NCBI RefSeq assembly: GCF_000236565.1
Contig: NZ_AHAM01000159.1
Span: 1 to 54,334 of the forward strand
Origin: Mesorhizobium alhagi CCNWXJ12-2
GTDB taxonomy: Bacteria; Pseudomonadota; Alphaproteobacteria; Rhizobiales; Rhizobiaceae
Length of the DNA: 54,334 nt
Direction: 5' to 3'
This document shows positions 25,719 through 33,828 of this stretch, piece by piece. Every line of letters begins with the position of its first letter. Positions within the stretch are counted from its first letter, which is position 1. Both the position numbers and the translations under genes were made by a program. The notes below the pieces were generated by a model. It did no database searches. It worked only from the letters and a program-made list of their open reading frames with translations, and was not told the origin of the DNA.

Positions 25719-25837
25719 GCAGGATCAACCGTGCCCGAATTTCCTGCCCGTTTCGGCCGCCGGCAGATCTTTCGCTTGAGAGATCGCGCCGCCACCGGTG
25801 CGGGGTCTCTTTAAAAGACCGAACGGTTCATGGTCTT

Positions 25838-25851
25838 TTGTCCTGAATCAA
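25838..25851. promoter_or_regulatory. Near-match FNR/FixK box upstream of cupin
   Basis: TTGTCCTGAATCAA differs from TTGA-N6-TCAA at one base. It lies 99 bp before the cupin start and, with 25705-25718, occupies the 316-bp spacer between the divergent kinase and cupin genes, which otherwise shows no gene. Confidence 0.35.
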
Positions 25852-25950
25852 TGCCGCGGACGGTACGGGGAGTAGTTCGAGGCGGAGCAGTGATCCGGAA
25901 AGTCCTAGAACCTGCCACGCGGCGCTTGTCTATCCAGGAAGGAGTTCGCA

Positions 25951-26346
25951 ATGAAAGGTTTTGTAGACGATATCGAAGAGTTGACGGAAGAAAATTCGAG
26001 TTTCCGAAGAGTGCTATACACGGCCAAGAAGATGCAGTTGGTTGTCATGGCCCTGAGACCGGGTGAGGAAATCGGCGAAGAGGTTCACAACGATCGCGAC
26101 CAGTTCTTCCGTCTGGAGAAAGGCAACGGCGAGATTTCGATCGATGGCACCATCAGCGAGATCAAGACCGGGACCGCGATGATCGTTCCAGCTGGTGCCC
26201 GCCACAATATCAAGAACACTGGGGACGAGACCCTGAAGCTCTACACGCTGTACGCGCCCCCTAACCACGCCGACGGAACGGTGCACACCACAAAGTTAGC
26301 TGCCGAGGCATCGAAAGAGCACTTCGACGGCAAGACGACTGAGTGA
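25951..26346 (+). CDS. Single-domain cupin
   Basis: 131 residues from ATG 25951 with AGGAAGGAG directly upstream. A cupin barrel is indicated by PGEEIGEEVHNDRDQFFRLE with His46 and nearby acidic residues, GTAMIVPAGARHNIKN with His85, and TLYAPPNHADGT at the end. Metal binding (one or two His plus acid) is likely. Such cupins, close to mannose-6-phosphate-isomerase-like types, occur in rhizobial stress clusters; substrate unknown. A near-match FNR box lies 99 bp upstream. Convergent with the CbpM-like gene. Confidence 0.88.
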   Translation: MKGFVDDIEELTEENSSFRRVLYTAKKMQLVVMALRPGEEIGEEVHNDRDQFFRLEKGNGEISIDGTISEIKTGTAMIVPAGARHNIKNTGDETLKLYTLYAPPNHADGTVHTTKLAAEASKEHFDGKTTE

Positions 26347-26419
26347 TTGTCGGTCCGTTCCGGTTGAGCAGGGCCGATATGGCCCGGTTCGCTTGCGACA
26401 CGTTGGATTGTGTTCACGA

Positions 26420-26747
26420 TCATATCGCCTCCCTGCCGGGCGCAGAGCTGCCGCTGTCCCGCTCCATCGCAGCGATGATTGCGGCCTGAATGGACTTGTC
26501 CTGCGTCGTTACGGCCGCGCTCAATGATCGTAGACGCTGCCGTGTTTCGTATAGTTGATCGATCAGCGACAATACGACCGGCAGCGCGTCAACGCCGATT
26601 TCCAATTCATAGTGAAGGGTGCAGATCAGACGGACGCGTGCCAATTCCATATCGGTGAAGAGCAAATTTTCCGCGTCCTGTTGCGGGACGACAAGTTCGT
26701 CTCGGATCCAGTCTTCAAGATCGCTCCGCTGCAGCGCAGCTAGCCAT
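26420..26747 (-). CDS. CbpM-like chaperone modulator, 5' end uncertain
   Basis: The frame encodes LQRSDLEDWIRDELVVPQQD, then FTDMELARVRLICTLHYELE and LPVVLSLIDQLYETRQRLRS, the MerR-like pattern of CbpM chaperone modulators, which restrain DnaJ-type CbpA. The best start signal is the ATG at 26745-26747 with GGAGA upstream, but this ATG is out of frame with the body; the long open frame instead begins at a TTG at 26797 that overlaps another relic. A one-base indel near the start is likely, so the product may be damaged. Neighbouring small heat-shock genes fit a chaperone context. Confidence 0.6.
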
Positions 26748-26910
26748 TGCGTTCCGTCTCCTGTCTGGCGCCTAAAACTCCTGCGACTTTCGCCCAATGT
26801 AGGAATTCACCACGGTTGCCGCTGGCCCCGCTCGCGCCGCAGCGACGCGGAGAAGCACTCGATGGCCGGTGCAGCTCGGCATTGGTGACGGAACCCTCCA
26901 ATGAGCTGTC
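26740..26910 (-). pseudogene. Relic of the HWAKVA small-protein family
   Basis: The minus strand reads GEFLHWAKVAGVLGARQE up to a TAG at 26740, preceded in another frame by IECFSASLRRERGQRQ. This matches the layout of the intact 102-residue protein at 16231-16539 (AHRLVARFRARGDAGEAFHW). The frame shift and the shortened C-terminus make it a probable relic. A perfect FNR box lies just upstream at 26914-26927. Confidence 0.45.
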
Positions 26911-26913
26911 GAA

Positions 26914-26927
26914 TTGATTCAGATCAA
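26914..26927. promoter_or_regulatory. FNR/FixK-type box, fully symmetric
   Basis: TTGATTCAGATCAA is TTGAT-N4-ATCAA, the full FNR consensus. It could drive the CbpM-side genes on the minus strand, or the Hsp20 pair on the plus strand 330 bp away. Confidence 0.7.
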
Positions 26928-27257
26928 AGCAGCAAAGGGTCAATCTGGGCATTCTTTTCGTCATCATGCGGAGACAACTGGTGATACGCCATGGAGAACC
27001 GTTCAAGCGAATGGGAATTCAGGGAGGTGAACCAGATTGCCGGTGAAACATGATGGACGAACCCGCGGCACTACCTAGGCGACTCTGGAGTTAAATTCAG
27101 AGCTGGAGGGTGGGAGCCGCGGGCTCGGCACTCCTCGCTCCATGCCGCACCACCGATGCGTGGATCGTGTTCAGCCTGAACGGTAAAAAGCGGCGATGGC
27201 CCAGCTGTATATCGAGATAAGCCGAGGGCTTTATCAGGACGGCTTTGGGAGGAGACA
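26928..27257. other. Hsp20 upstream region
   Basis: 330 bp. A 20-codon frame from ATG 26991 (MENRSSEWEFREVNQIAGET) is present but its ribosome binding site is poorly spaced. No ROSE-like or CIRCE element could be recognised before the Hsp20 start. Nothing else is supported. Confidence 0.35.
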
Positions 27258-27674
27258 ATGGTCGCACGAATGCAATACCGCGTATATCCGTTCCGCAACA
27301 TACGCCGCCTCCAAGACGAAGTGAGCCGAGTGGAATTCCCGGCGGTGAATGTCTTCGTAAACCAGGACGGCGTCATCATCACCGCCGAACTGCCTGGAGT
27401 AAGATCAGAAGACCTGGACATCTTAACGCACAGAGATTCCGTTACGCTCAGCGGAGAGCGGCACACCGAAACTGAGGAAGCCCAGGGATACCACCGGCGT
27501 GAGCGTGGTCGGGGCCGGTTTGTGCGCACCGTGTCATTGCCGTTTGTGGTCGACCCGAACAAGGTTGCAGCTGATCTCGTCAATGGGGTGCTGACTCTGG
27601 ATCTTCCTCGCGCTGAAGAGGACAAGCCCAAGCGCATTAATGTGAAGGCGAGTAAGGAGGCGGGCCATGGCTAA
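27258..27674 (+). CDS. Hsp20-family small heat-shock protein 1
   Basis: 138 residues from ATG 27258 with GGAGGAG upstream. The alpha-crystallin domain spans about residues 28-130: VNVFVNQDGVIITAELPGV, SGERHTETEE, then RFVRTVSLPFVVDPNKVAAD and NGVLTLDLPRAEEDKPKR. The usual C-terminal IxI-like tail is short (RINVKAS). It is a cytoplasmic ATP-independent holdase. It overlaps the next Hsp20 gene by eight bases, so the two form an operon and may co-assemble. Confidence 0.93.
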   Translation: MVARMQYRVYPFRNIRRLQDEVSRVEFPAVNVFVNQDGVIITAELPGVRSEDLDILTHRDSVTLSGERHTETEEAQGYHRRERGRGRFVRTVSLPFVVDPNKVAADLVNGVLTLDLPRAEEDKPKRINVKASKEAGHG

Positions 27675-28137
27675 GCGAGAGACCACCAAAGCTGGAACCA
27701 AGGGCGAGAGCAGGCAGCAGTCTCAGGCCGCGCTGACTAGCCAACCGGAACTGGAGGGAAAGCTGTCCGCGGAGCAGGACGCGGGCGAGCGGACCCATGA
27801 GAGGCCGGTCTTCGTACCACGGGTTGACATCTACGAGACCGAAACCGGCCTTGTTGTCGTTGCGGATCTGCCGGGCGTCAGCTCAGCGGGTTTGGAGGTC
27901 ACGTTGGAGAAGCGGGTGCTGTTGATCTATGGCCGAGTCGAAGAGAACGCCCCCGAAGGCTACAGCCAGGCCTATCGCGAGTACGCGGTCGGCGACTTCG
28001 AGCGGCAGTTCACTCTCTCCGGGGATTTCGACATCAATGGAATTGAGGCGAACTTGAGGCACGGTGTGCTTCACCTCGCCATCCCGAGAGCTCCGGAGGC
28101 AGCGGCAAAGCGGATCAAGGTAACATCGGGTTCCTGA
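27667..28137 (+). CDS. Hsp20-family small heat-shock protein 2
   Basis: 156 residues. The N-terminal 45 residues are polar and probably disordered (TTKAGTKGESRQQSQAAL). The alpha-crystallin domain follows: VPRVDIYETETGLVVVADLPG, LEVTLEKRVLLIYGRVEENA, then FERQFTLSGDFDINGIEANL and HGVLHLAIPRAPEAAAKRIKV. It starts inside the last codons of the first Hsp20 gene. Paired unequal Hsp20 genes of this kind are common in rhizobia. Its end overlaps the tail of the MFS relic on the opposite strand by 23 bp. Confidence 0.93.
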   Translation: MAKRETTKAGTKGESRQQSQAALTSQPELEGKLSAEQDAGERTHERPVFVPRVDIYETETGLVVVADLPGVSSAGLEVTLEKRVLLIYGRVEENAPEGYSQAYREYAVGDFERQFTLSGDFDINGIEANLRHGVLHLAIPRAPEAAAKRIKVTSGS

Positions 28138-28716
28138 CGGTCGAGGATTGCGCAAACGCCGCACTCGCCAGCGGTTCGCGGAGCCTGTTCCCTGACATGA
28201 GGCCGCCGAGGAAGCTTCTAAGCGGCGCGGCGATCACGGTCGCAAGCGCATTTCCGCCATTCAGGATCGCCAGAGCCCGCGGCACCTGATGTTCCGGCAC
28301 GAGCCGCATCGCCGTCGCGGCCGACATCGACCAGAAGCCGCCGATCGCGACGCCGATGAAGGCGCGCCCGATCATGAAAATCTCATAGTTCGGAGCTATC
28401 GCCACGATCGTGCCCGAGACGATCATCAGGCCGGTCAGCGCCAGCAGCAGCATCTTGCGATCGAGCTGGCCAGCCAGCGAGGAAATGAACAGGCTGGTCA
28501 GAACGGCGAAGGCGCCGGACACCGAGATCGCCTGTCCAGCCTGACCCTCGGTGATCTGAAGGGTCGGCCGCGATCGGCGTCAGCAGGCTGACCGGCATGA
28601 ACGCGGAGGCGATTAATGCGAAGGCGCCTAGTGACAGCGCAAAGACCCCATCCCCACGCCGCGGACCGTTCCTCGGCTTCAGGGCTGAGAGAAGAGACTT
28701 GTACCAGCATTTTCAT
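28115..28716 (-). pseudogene. MFS transporter N-terminal remnant
   Basis: Reading across frames from ATG 28716 gives QVSSLSPEAEERSAAW, then VFALSLGAFALIASAFMPVS, LLTPIAAD, ITEGQAGQAISVSGAFAVLT and ALATVIAAPLRSFLGGL, the first four or so helices of an arabinose-efflux-like MFS exporter. Frameshifts lie near 28655 and 28565. The similarity stops after SFLGGL near 28200; the rest of the gene is missing and the frame ends inside the Hsp20 gene. It is a truncated pseudogene. Confidence 0.75.
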
Positions 28717-28937
28717 TTTACCTCGAGCCTGCAGCGGCCGCAGAACGACGGCCGCCCGCCACGGCGGCGTGCGGCGCCCCAGCGGGATTGTTTGATTTCC
28801 CTTGGATGCTTCTCCAGTCCGGCCGTCTGTCCGTGGTCAGCCGCTACCGAGCCATCGATGAATCAGCCAGATACGGAGTTGATCCGTCACGGCAGACATA
28901 GTCGAGGCGCCCATTGGGGATTAGCGCCTCAAATTGG

Positions 28938-28972
28938 CATCCGATTGATGAGCCATTCTCATCAATCGGATG
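28938..28972. repeat. Perfect 15-bp inverted repeat
   Basis: CATCCGATTGATGAG (28938-28952) and CTCATCAATCGGATG (28958-28972) are exact reverse complements around a 5-base CCATT loop. A related, shorter element follows at 29031-29050. Confidence 0.75.
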
Positions 28973-29030
28973 AGACTGTTCAGGAACTACGCTTGAAAAG
29001 GTCCCAGCCAGCCCGAGCGCCACCCGCGCC

Positions 29031-29050
29031 AATTGATGAGGCTGGCTCAT
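29031..29050. repeat. Second ATTGATGAG-N5-CTCAT palindrome
   Basis: AATTGATGAG then GCTGG then CTCAT repeats the core of the palindrome at 28938-28972 with the same 5-base spacing but shorter symmetry (5 bp on the right). Confidence 0.5.
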
Positions 29051-29538
29051 TGCTACATCCCGATTTTGCAATCTAATCGATCGCCGATGCCCCTCTTACA
29101 GTTTGCCCGGTGATTAGAGAGATGCCTCGCCACCGCCGAGTTCTCTTCAGCAATCATTGCGGGCCCGGTGCCGGCCGAAGTTCTTGGAGATGAGGTCCCA
29201 ATGGCCAGCTCGTCGAGCCGGCTTACCCTGCCCCTATTTGTGAACTGTCAGTGCACGTCCTTGCCTCGATACAGGCCGAGCAACTCGGTTATCGTTTTGA
29301 CGTCTTTCTTGAAGGACTTCCAGTCTGTTGTGACCCTCCGAAAATCCGGAAAGAGCAGCTGAATCAGACACTTGAGAGTTCTGATGCCTGGGGTCACTGT
29401 TCGGCGCGTTTTCACAATCTGATCCGCACAGGGGGAGCCTGGATAGGTCGGATAGGCATGGTTGAGGCGGGTCCGTCGGGCGGAACCACGCATTTGCGGG
29501 CTTCGTCTTGCCGATTGCCGCACGGGAGTTCGCCGGCA

Positions 29539-30078
29539 TCAACTCCGGGCAGCTCCAGTTCCTGGATTCACCCCGTCAAGCAGCGCCAGCAGCCCCTTCA
29601 GAATTTCCACCGGCGACGGCGGGCAGCCTGGTATGTGCAGATCGACCGGCAACACCTCGGACACCCCGCCCACGACGGCATAGCTGCCGGCGAAACAGCC
29701 GCCGTTCCTGGCGCAGTCGCCGAGTGCGACCACCCATTTGGGGTTGGGTGTCGCGTCCCAGGTTCGCTTCAGCGCCTCGCGCATGTTTTTTGTGACCGGC
29801 CCGGTGACGAGCAGCACGTCGGCATGGCGCGGCGAGGCGACGAAACGGAGGCCGAAGCGCTCGAAGTCATAGAAGGCGTTGTTGAGCGCTTGCATCTCGA
29901 GTTCGCAGCCGTTGCAGGAACCGGCGTCGACCGCCCGGATCGACAGGCTTCGACCCAGCCTCTTGCGGGCAGTGCCGTCGAGGGCGCGCGCGAGCTCGTC
30001 GACCGCACTGTCGCTCGCCGCCGGCGGACGCTCGATGAGAGGGGGTCTTATTAGGCTTTCGAAAAGAAGCTTTCGCAT
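29539..30078 (-). CDS. HyfI/HycG-like small subunit of a hydrogenase-related complex
   Basis: 179 residues, NuoB/PSSB-type domain. Cluster ligands for a [4Fe-4S] centre are visible: AGSCNGCELE (Cys55, Cys58), GDCARNGG (Cys122) and IPGCPPSP (Cys152). It is therefore the electron-transfer subunit next to the quinone/proton channel module. It is the last gene of the minus-strand hyf-like operon, separated from the large-subunit gene by 89 bp carrying a palindromic element. No HyfA- or HyfH-type ferredoxin subunit is encoded here, so the electron partner is not known. Confidence 0.9.
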   Translation of the reverse strand: MRKLLFESLIRPPLIERPPAASDSAVDELARALDGTARKRLGRSLSIRAVDAGSCNGCELEMQALNNAFYDFERFGLRFVASPRHADVLLVTGPVTKNMREALKRTWDATPNPKWVVALGDCARNGGCFAGSYAVVGGVSEVLPVDLHIPGCPPSPVEILKGLLALLDGVNPGTGAARS

Positions 30079-30098
30079 GACCGCGTGCCTTTTTGTTT

Positions 30099-30168
30099 GA
30101 CCATGATCTTTTCCGAAAACCGGTTTCCACTTTTTGCTTTCGCTGACCTTCGATTCGAGATCATGGTC
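30099..30168. repeat. Rhizobial palindromic intergenic element
   Basis: GACCATGATC (30099-30108) and GATCATGGTC (30159-30168) form perfect 10-bp arms around TTTTCCGAAAACCGG and a T/C-rich segment. From memory this matches the widespread palindromic intergenic repeat of rhizobial genomes. It fills most of the 89-bp gap between the large- and small-subunit genes and its arm touches the large-subunit stop codon. Confidence 0.65.
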
Positions 30169-31724
30169 TAGAGATCGTGGCCGGAATAGGAGCAGTTGAA
30201 CGACTTGTTGCAGAGCGGAAAGTCGGCGATGATGTTGCCCTCGATCGCCGCTTCAAGCAGCGGCCATTGAAACCATGACGGGTCACGCACGTGACAGCGC
30301 TCGACCATGCCGCCGGCGCCAATGCGCAGCCAGGCCAGAATGTCGCCCCGGAACCCCTCGACCAGCGCCATGCCTTCACGCGGTTCATCTGGCTCGGGAA
30401 TGCCGACGCGGATCGGACCGCCGGGCAGCCGTTCGAGAATCTGCTCGATCAGGGACAGGCTCTGCTCGACCTCGCGGATGCGGATCCAGACGCGCGCATT
30501 CACGTCGCCCTCCTGGAGGACAGGGACGTCGAAGGCGAGTTCGTCATAGGGCGGATAGCCCGGACTGCGCCGCGCGTCAAAATCCCGGCCGGAGGCGCGG
30601 CCGACATAGCCGCCCGCTGCGTATTGGCGGGCAAGCTCCGGCTTGAGCCGGCCGGTCGCGACGGTCCGGTCCTGCAGCGACGCCGTGTTGTCGTAGAGTT
30701 CGACCAAATGAGGAAACCGCTGCCTGATCTCCGCGACCAGCGACCGGACTGCCGTCATCCCCGCCTCGCCCAGATCGCTTGCCACCCCGCCGGGCACGAT
30801 GCGGTCGCGCATCAGGCGATGGCCGAAGACTGCATCGCTGGCGCGCAGCACACGTTCGCGCAGCACGCCGCAATGGGCATGCATGAGCGCGAAGGCAGCG
30901 TCGTTGCAGATGGCGCCGATATCGCCGAGATGGGTGGCAAGACGCTCCAGTTCGGCCATCAGCGCCCGCAGCCAGACGGCACGCGAGGGAACCTCGACAC
31001 CAAGTGCGGCTTCGGCCGCGCGGGCAAAGGCCAGCGAATAGGCCACGGTGCTGTCGCCGGACGTCCTGCCCGCCAGTCTGGCCGCGCGCTCGACAGGCGA
31101 GCCCGCCATCAGGCCCTCGATGCCCTGGTGCCCATACCCGAGACTCTCTTCCAGCCGGACAATTGTTTCGCCGCTTGCCGTGAAGCGAAAATGCCCGGGC
31201 TCGATGATGCCGGCATGCACGGGTCCGACAGGGATCTGGTGGAGGCTTTCGCCTTCCGCGGGCAGGAAGCGGTATGCCGCGGCCGGCGGCGGGGTCCGGG
31301 TTGCCGATGCCGCCTCTGCCAATGCACCCGCTGCCAGGGGATGACTGATGCCCCATTGGCCGTGATCGAGCCAGCGGCGGGGATCGGGAAGCCCCTGCGG
31401 CAGCAGCCCGAACAGGTCCGCGGCGGCGCGTTCGAGGCGCAGTGCGGGCGGATGCCGCTGGCCGACCGATGGGTAGCGGCCGCCGGGGCATTTCAGGCTG
31501 ATGACACCGATGTCGGCCGCGTCGAGAAGCGCCATGTGGACGGTCTCCGGCTCGCCCCAAAGACCGAGCAGGCTCCAGCGGCCCTCGGCAAGCTGCTCGA
31601 CGGCAAGGTTCCAGGTTTTGGGAGCCACCACGGCGCGTCGCCAAGGGGCATGGTGTTCGACAGCGCGGCCGGCCTCGATGAGGTCTATCAGCGCGGGCAT
31701 CTTTCTTTTGCTCATCCGCTTCAT
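30168..31724 (-). CDS. HyfG/HycE-like large subunit lacking NiFe ligands (Ehr type)
   Basis: 518 residues. The first 150 residues resemble the NuoC-like domain; the rest is NuoD/HycE-like (HAGIIEPGHFRF, EESLGYGHQGIE, then MAELERLATHLGDIG). In hydrogenases the first Ni-binding motif reads RICGIC; here the same place (about 216-222) is RLAGRTS, without Cys. The C-terminus, ADFPLCNKSFNCSYSGHDL, also lacks the DPCxxC motif. No NiFe centre can be held, so this is an energy-converting-hydrogenase-related (Ehr) large subunit, nearer to complex I in chemistry. The ATGA start overlaps the HyfF-like gene stop. Palindromic element touches its stop codon. Confidence 0.9.
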   Translation of the reverse strand: MKRMSKRKMPALIDLIEAGRAVEHHAPWRRAVVAPKTWNLAVEQLAEGRWSLLGLWGEPETVHMALLDAADIGVISLKCPGGRYPSVGQRHPPALRLERAAADLFGLLPQGLPDPRRWLDHGQWGISHPLAAGALAEAASATRTPPPAAAYRFLPAEGESLHQIPVGPVHAGIIEPGHFRFTASGETIVRLEESLGYGHQGIEGLMAGSPVERAARLAGRTSGDSTVAYSLAFARAAEAALGVEVPSRAVWLRALMAELERLATHLGDIGAICNDAAFALMHAHCGVLRERVLRASDAVFGHRLMRDRIVPGGVASDLGEAGMTAVRSLVAEIRQRFPHLVELYDNTASLQDRTVATGRLKPELARQYAAGGYVGRASGRDFDARRSPGYPPYDELAFDVPVLQEGDVNARVWIRIREVEQSLSLIEQILERLPGGPIRVGIPEPDEPREGMALVEGFRGDILAWLRIGAGGMVERCHVRDPSWFQWPLLEAAIEGNIIADFPLCNKSFNCSYSGHDL

Positions 31725-33169
31725 CCCAAAATGGTCGCGACGTGCTGGAACCAGGTGACCAGAGGCGCCGGCAGGTAGACACCGGCGCCAAACACCAGGG
31801 CCAGGTGGGAATACACCGGCACGTAGGATGCCTCGACGGGCGCGGTGCTGCCGCGCGGCTCGCCGAAGGCGACGCCGGTCAGCCGCAGCAGCAGGGCGCC
31901 GAAGGCGAGCAGAAGCCCGAACACCAGCGGGATCGCCAGAAGCGGCTGCCTGGCAAATGTCGAACTCACGACCAAGAATTCGCTCATGAAGATGCCGAGC
32001 GGCGGCAGGCCGGCAATGGCAACGACGCCGATGACGAGCGCCCAGCCGAGCCCGGGATGGGTTTCCGTCAGCCCCCTTATGTCGGCGATCTTTTGTGTTC
32101 CCTTGACCTGCGCGATGTGGCCGACGGCGAAGAAGATCGCCGACTTGGTCAGGCTGTGCATGACCATGTGCAGCAGGCCGGCAAAGTTCGCGAGCGGGCC
32201 GCCCATGCCGAACGCGAACACGATGATGCCCATATGCTCGATCGAGGAGTAAGCGAACAGGCGTTTGATGTCGCGGCGGCGGTAGAGCATGAAGGCGGCG
32301 AAAATGAGCGAGGTGAGCCCCATCGCCACCATCAATGGTCCCGGGGCTATCGCCTCCGGGCTTGCGGCGAGCAACAGCTTGAAGCGCAGCACGGCATAGA
32401 GCGCGACGTTCAGCAGCAGGCCCGACAGAACCGCCGAAATCGGCGTCGGGCCTTCGGCATGCGCATCGGGCAGCCAGGCATGCAAGGGAGCAAGGCCGAC
32501 CTTGGTGCCGTAGCCGAGCAGCAGAAAGACGAAGGCGACGTTGAGCAAAGCCGGGTCGAAACGCGCCGCCTGTTCGATAAGCACCGTCCAGACCATGGCA
32601 TTGGTGCCCTCGCCGACAACCGGCTGTGCGGCCATGTAGACGAGGATGGTGCCGAACAGCGCAAGCGCGATACCGACGCTTCCCAGGATAAAATATTTCC
32701 AGGCGGCCTCCAGCGCTTCATGCGTGCGATAGATGCCGACCATCAGCACGGTGGTCAGCGTCGCAAGCTCCACCGCCACCCACATCAAACCGATATTGTT
32801 CGACACGAAGGCGAGGTTCATGCCGAACATCATGATCTGGTACATCGCGTGATAGAACCGCAGATTCGGTGCGGTCAGCCGGCCGCTCTCCAGTTCGTGC
32901 GCAATGTAGGACGCGCTGAACACGCTGGTGGTGAAGCCGACGAATGTGTTGAGCACGATGAAAACGATGTTGAGATCGTCGACGAGCAGGTATTGACCCG
33001 GCTGCGGCCGGTCGGTGACGAACAGCGACAGCGCGGCGAGCAAGGTCAAGAAGCTGGCGGCGACATTCAGGCCCGCCGACATCCGGTAGTTCGGCAGCGC
33101 CGCCAGAAGTGCTGCCGCGCCGACGGGTATCAGCAGGATGGCGGCCACCGCATCGAAGGGAGCGGTCAA
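31721..33169 (-). CDS. HyfF-like antiporter subunit (NuoL/M/N family)
   Basis: 482 residues from TTG 33169; TTGA overlaps the HyfE-like stop and GGGGAG lies ten bases upstream. The frame open further upstream is the antisense-side shadow of other genes. About 14 helices. Mrp/NuoLMN features: MWVAVELATLTTVLMVG, the channel helix GYGTKVGLAPLHAWLPDAHAEGPTP with its Lys, and AYSSIEHMGIIVFAFGM. It should translocate protons or sodium. Next gene is the large subunit, overlapping by four bases. Confidence 0.9.
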   Translation of the reverse strand: MTAPFDAVAAILLIPVGAAALLAALPNYRMSAGLNVAASFLTLLAALSLFVTDRPQPGQYLLVDDLNIVFIVLNTFVGFTTSVFSASYIAHELESGRLTAPNLRFYHAMYQIMMFGMNLAFVSNNIGLMWVAVELATLTTVLMVGIYRTHEALEAAWKYFILGSVGIALALFGTILVYMAAQPVVGEGTNAMVWTVLIEQAARFDPALLNVAFVFLLLGYGTKVGLAPLHAWLPDAHAEGPTPISAVLSGLLLNVALYAVLRFKLLLAASPEAIAPGPLMVAMGLTSLIFAAFMLYRRRDIKRLFAYSSIEHMGIIVFAFGMGGPLANFAGLLHMVMHSLTKSAIFFAVGHIAQVKGTQKIADIRGLTETHPGLGWALVIGVVAIAGLPPLGIFMSEFLVVSSTFARQPLLAIPLVFGLLLAFGALLLRLTGVAFGEPRGSTAPVEASYVPVYSHLALVFGAGVYLPAPLVTWFQHVATILG

Positions 33170-33828
33170 CGGCGTTCTCCCCTGTAATCGTCGAGCGCGC
33201 CGACATCGACCGAGTCGAACCTCTCGCGGATGCGGAACAGGAAGACGCCGATGACGATGAAGGCGATCAGGATCGAGAAGGCGACGCTGATCTCGACGAC
33301 CAGCGGCATTCCCTTGGCGCCGGTGGCGGCCAGCACCAGGCCGTTCTCGAGCGACATGAACCCGACAACCTGGCTGACGGCGTTGCGGCGGGTGACCATC
33401 ACCAGCAGGCCCAGCAAGATTATCGACAGCGCGAACGCCAGATCCTCGCGGGCGAGCGGGTCGGCTTCGGGCGTGACCCGCAGCATCAGCACCATGGACA
33501 GCGTCACCAAGCCGATGCCGGCAAGCATGGTCAGACCGATGCCGACGGCGGTCTCGATGTCGCGATGGATGCCGAGCCGCTGGATGATGCGGTGAAGCCC
33601 GACGGGAATGACGATCGCCTTGAAAATGAGGGCGATCGCCGCGGTGACATAGAGGTGATGGGCGTCCTGGACGTAGGCCTGCCAGGCCACGGACAAAGCG
33701 AGGACGACGGCATGAAGCGCAAAGACATTGATCAGCGCAAACAGGCGATCCTGATACAGCATCATGAAGCTGACCAGCACCAGGCCGCCGGCGAGCAGAT
33801 GAGCGATGTCGAAGGTGAGACCGTTCAT
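33166..33828 (-). CDS. HyfE-like membrane subunit
   Basis: 220 residues from ATG 33828, ATGA-overlapping the HyfC-like stop. Six or seven hydrophobic helices with HyfE features: DIAHLLAGGLVLVSFMMLYQ, AIVIPVGLHRIIQRLGI and SQVVGFMSLENGLVLAATGA, the latter resembling the NuoK glutamate helix. It is a small integral subunit of the ion-translocating arm. A longer frame 5' of 33828 is the antisense of HyfC and was ignored. Confidence 0.9.
   Translation of the reverse strand: MNGLTFDIAHLLAGGLVLVSFMMLYQDRLFALINVFALHAVVLALSVAWQAYVQDAHHLYVTAAIALIFKAIVIPVGLHRIIQRLGIHRDIETAVGIGLTMLAGIGLVTLSMVLMLRVTPEADPLAREDLAFALSIILLGLLVMVTRRNAVSQVVGFMSLENGLVLAATGAKGMPLVVEISVAFSILIAFIVIGVFLFRIRERFDSVDVGALDDYRGERR

Larger units (their letters stand above)
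28717..29538. other. Gene-free region with two related palindromes
   Basis: 820 bp between the MFS relic and the hyf-like operon end. Contains the palindromes at 28938-28972 and 29031-29050. A minus-strand frame (29248-29523) with FPDFRRVTTDWKSFKKDV looks mildly protein-like but has no start or known relative. No gene is supported. Confidence 0.45.

Noticed and set aside
28938-28972. Intrinsic terminator
   Set aside because: The stem is strong, but no T-run follows and no gene ends within 200 bp on either strand.
30291-33187. Two long plus-strand frames (495 and 481 codons)
   Set aside because: Antisense of hyfG and hyfF-like genes, no motifs.
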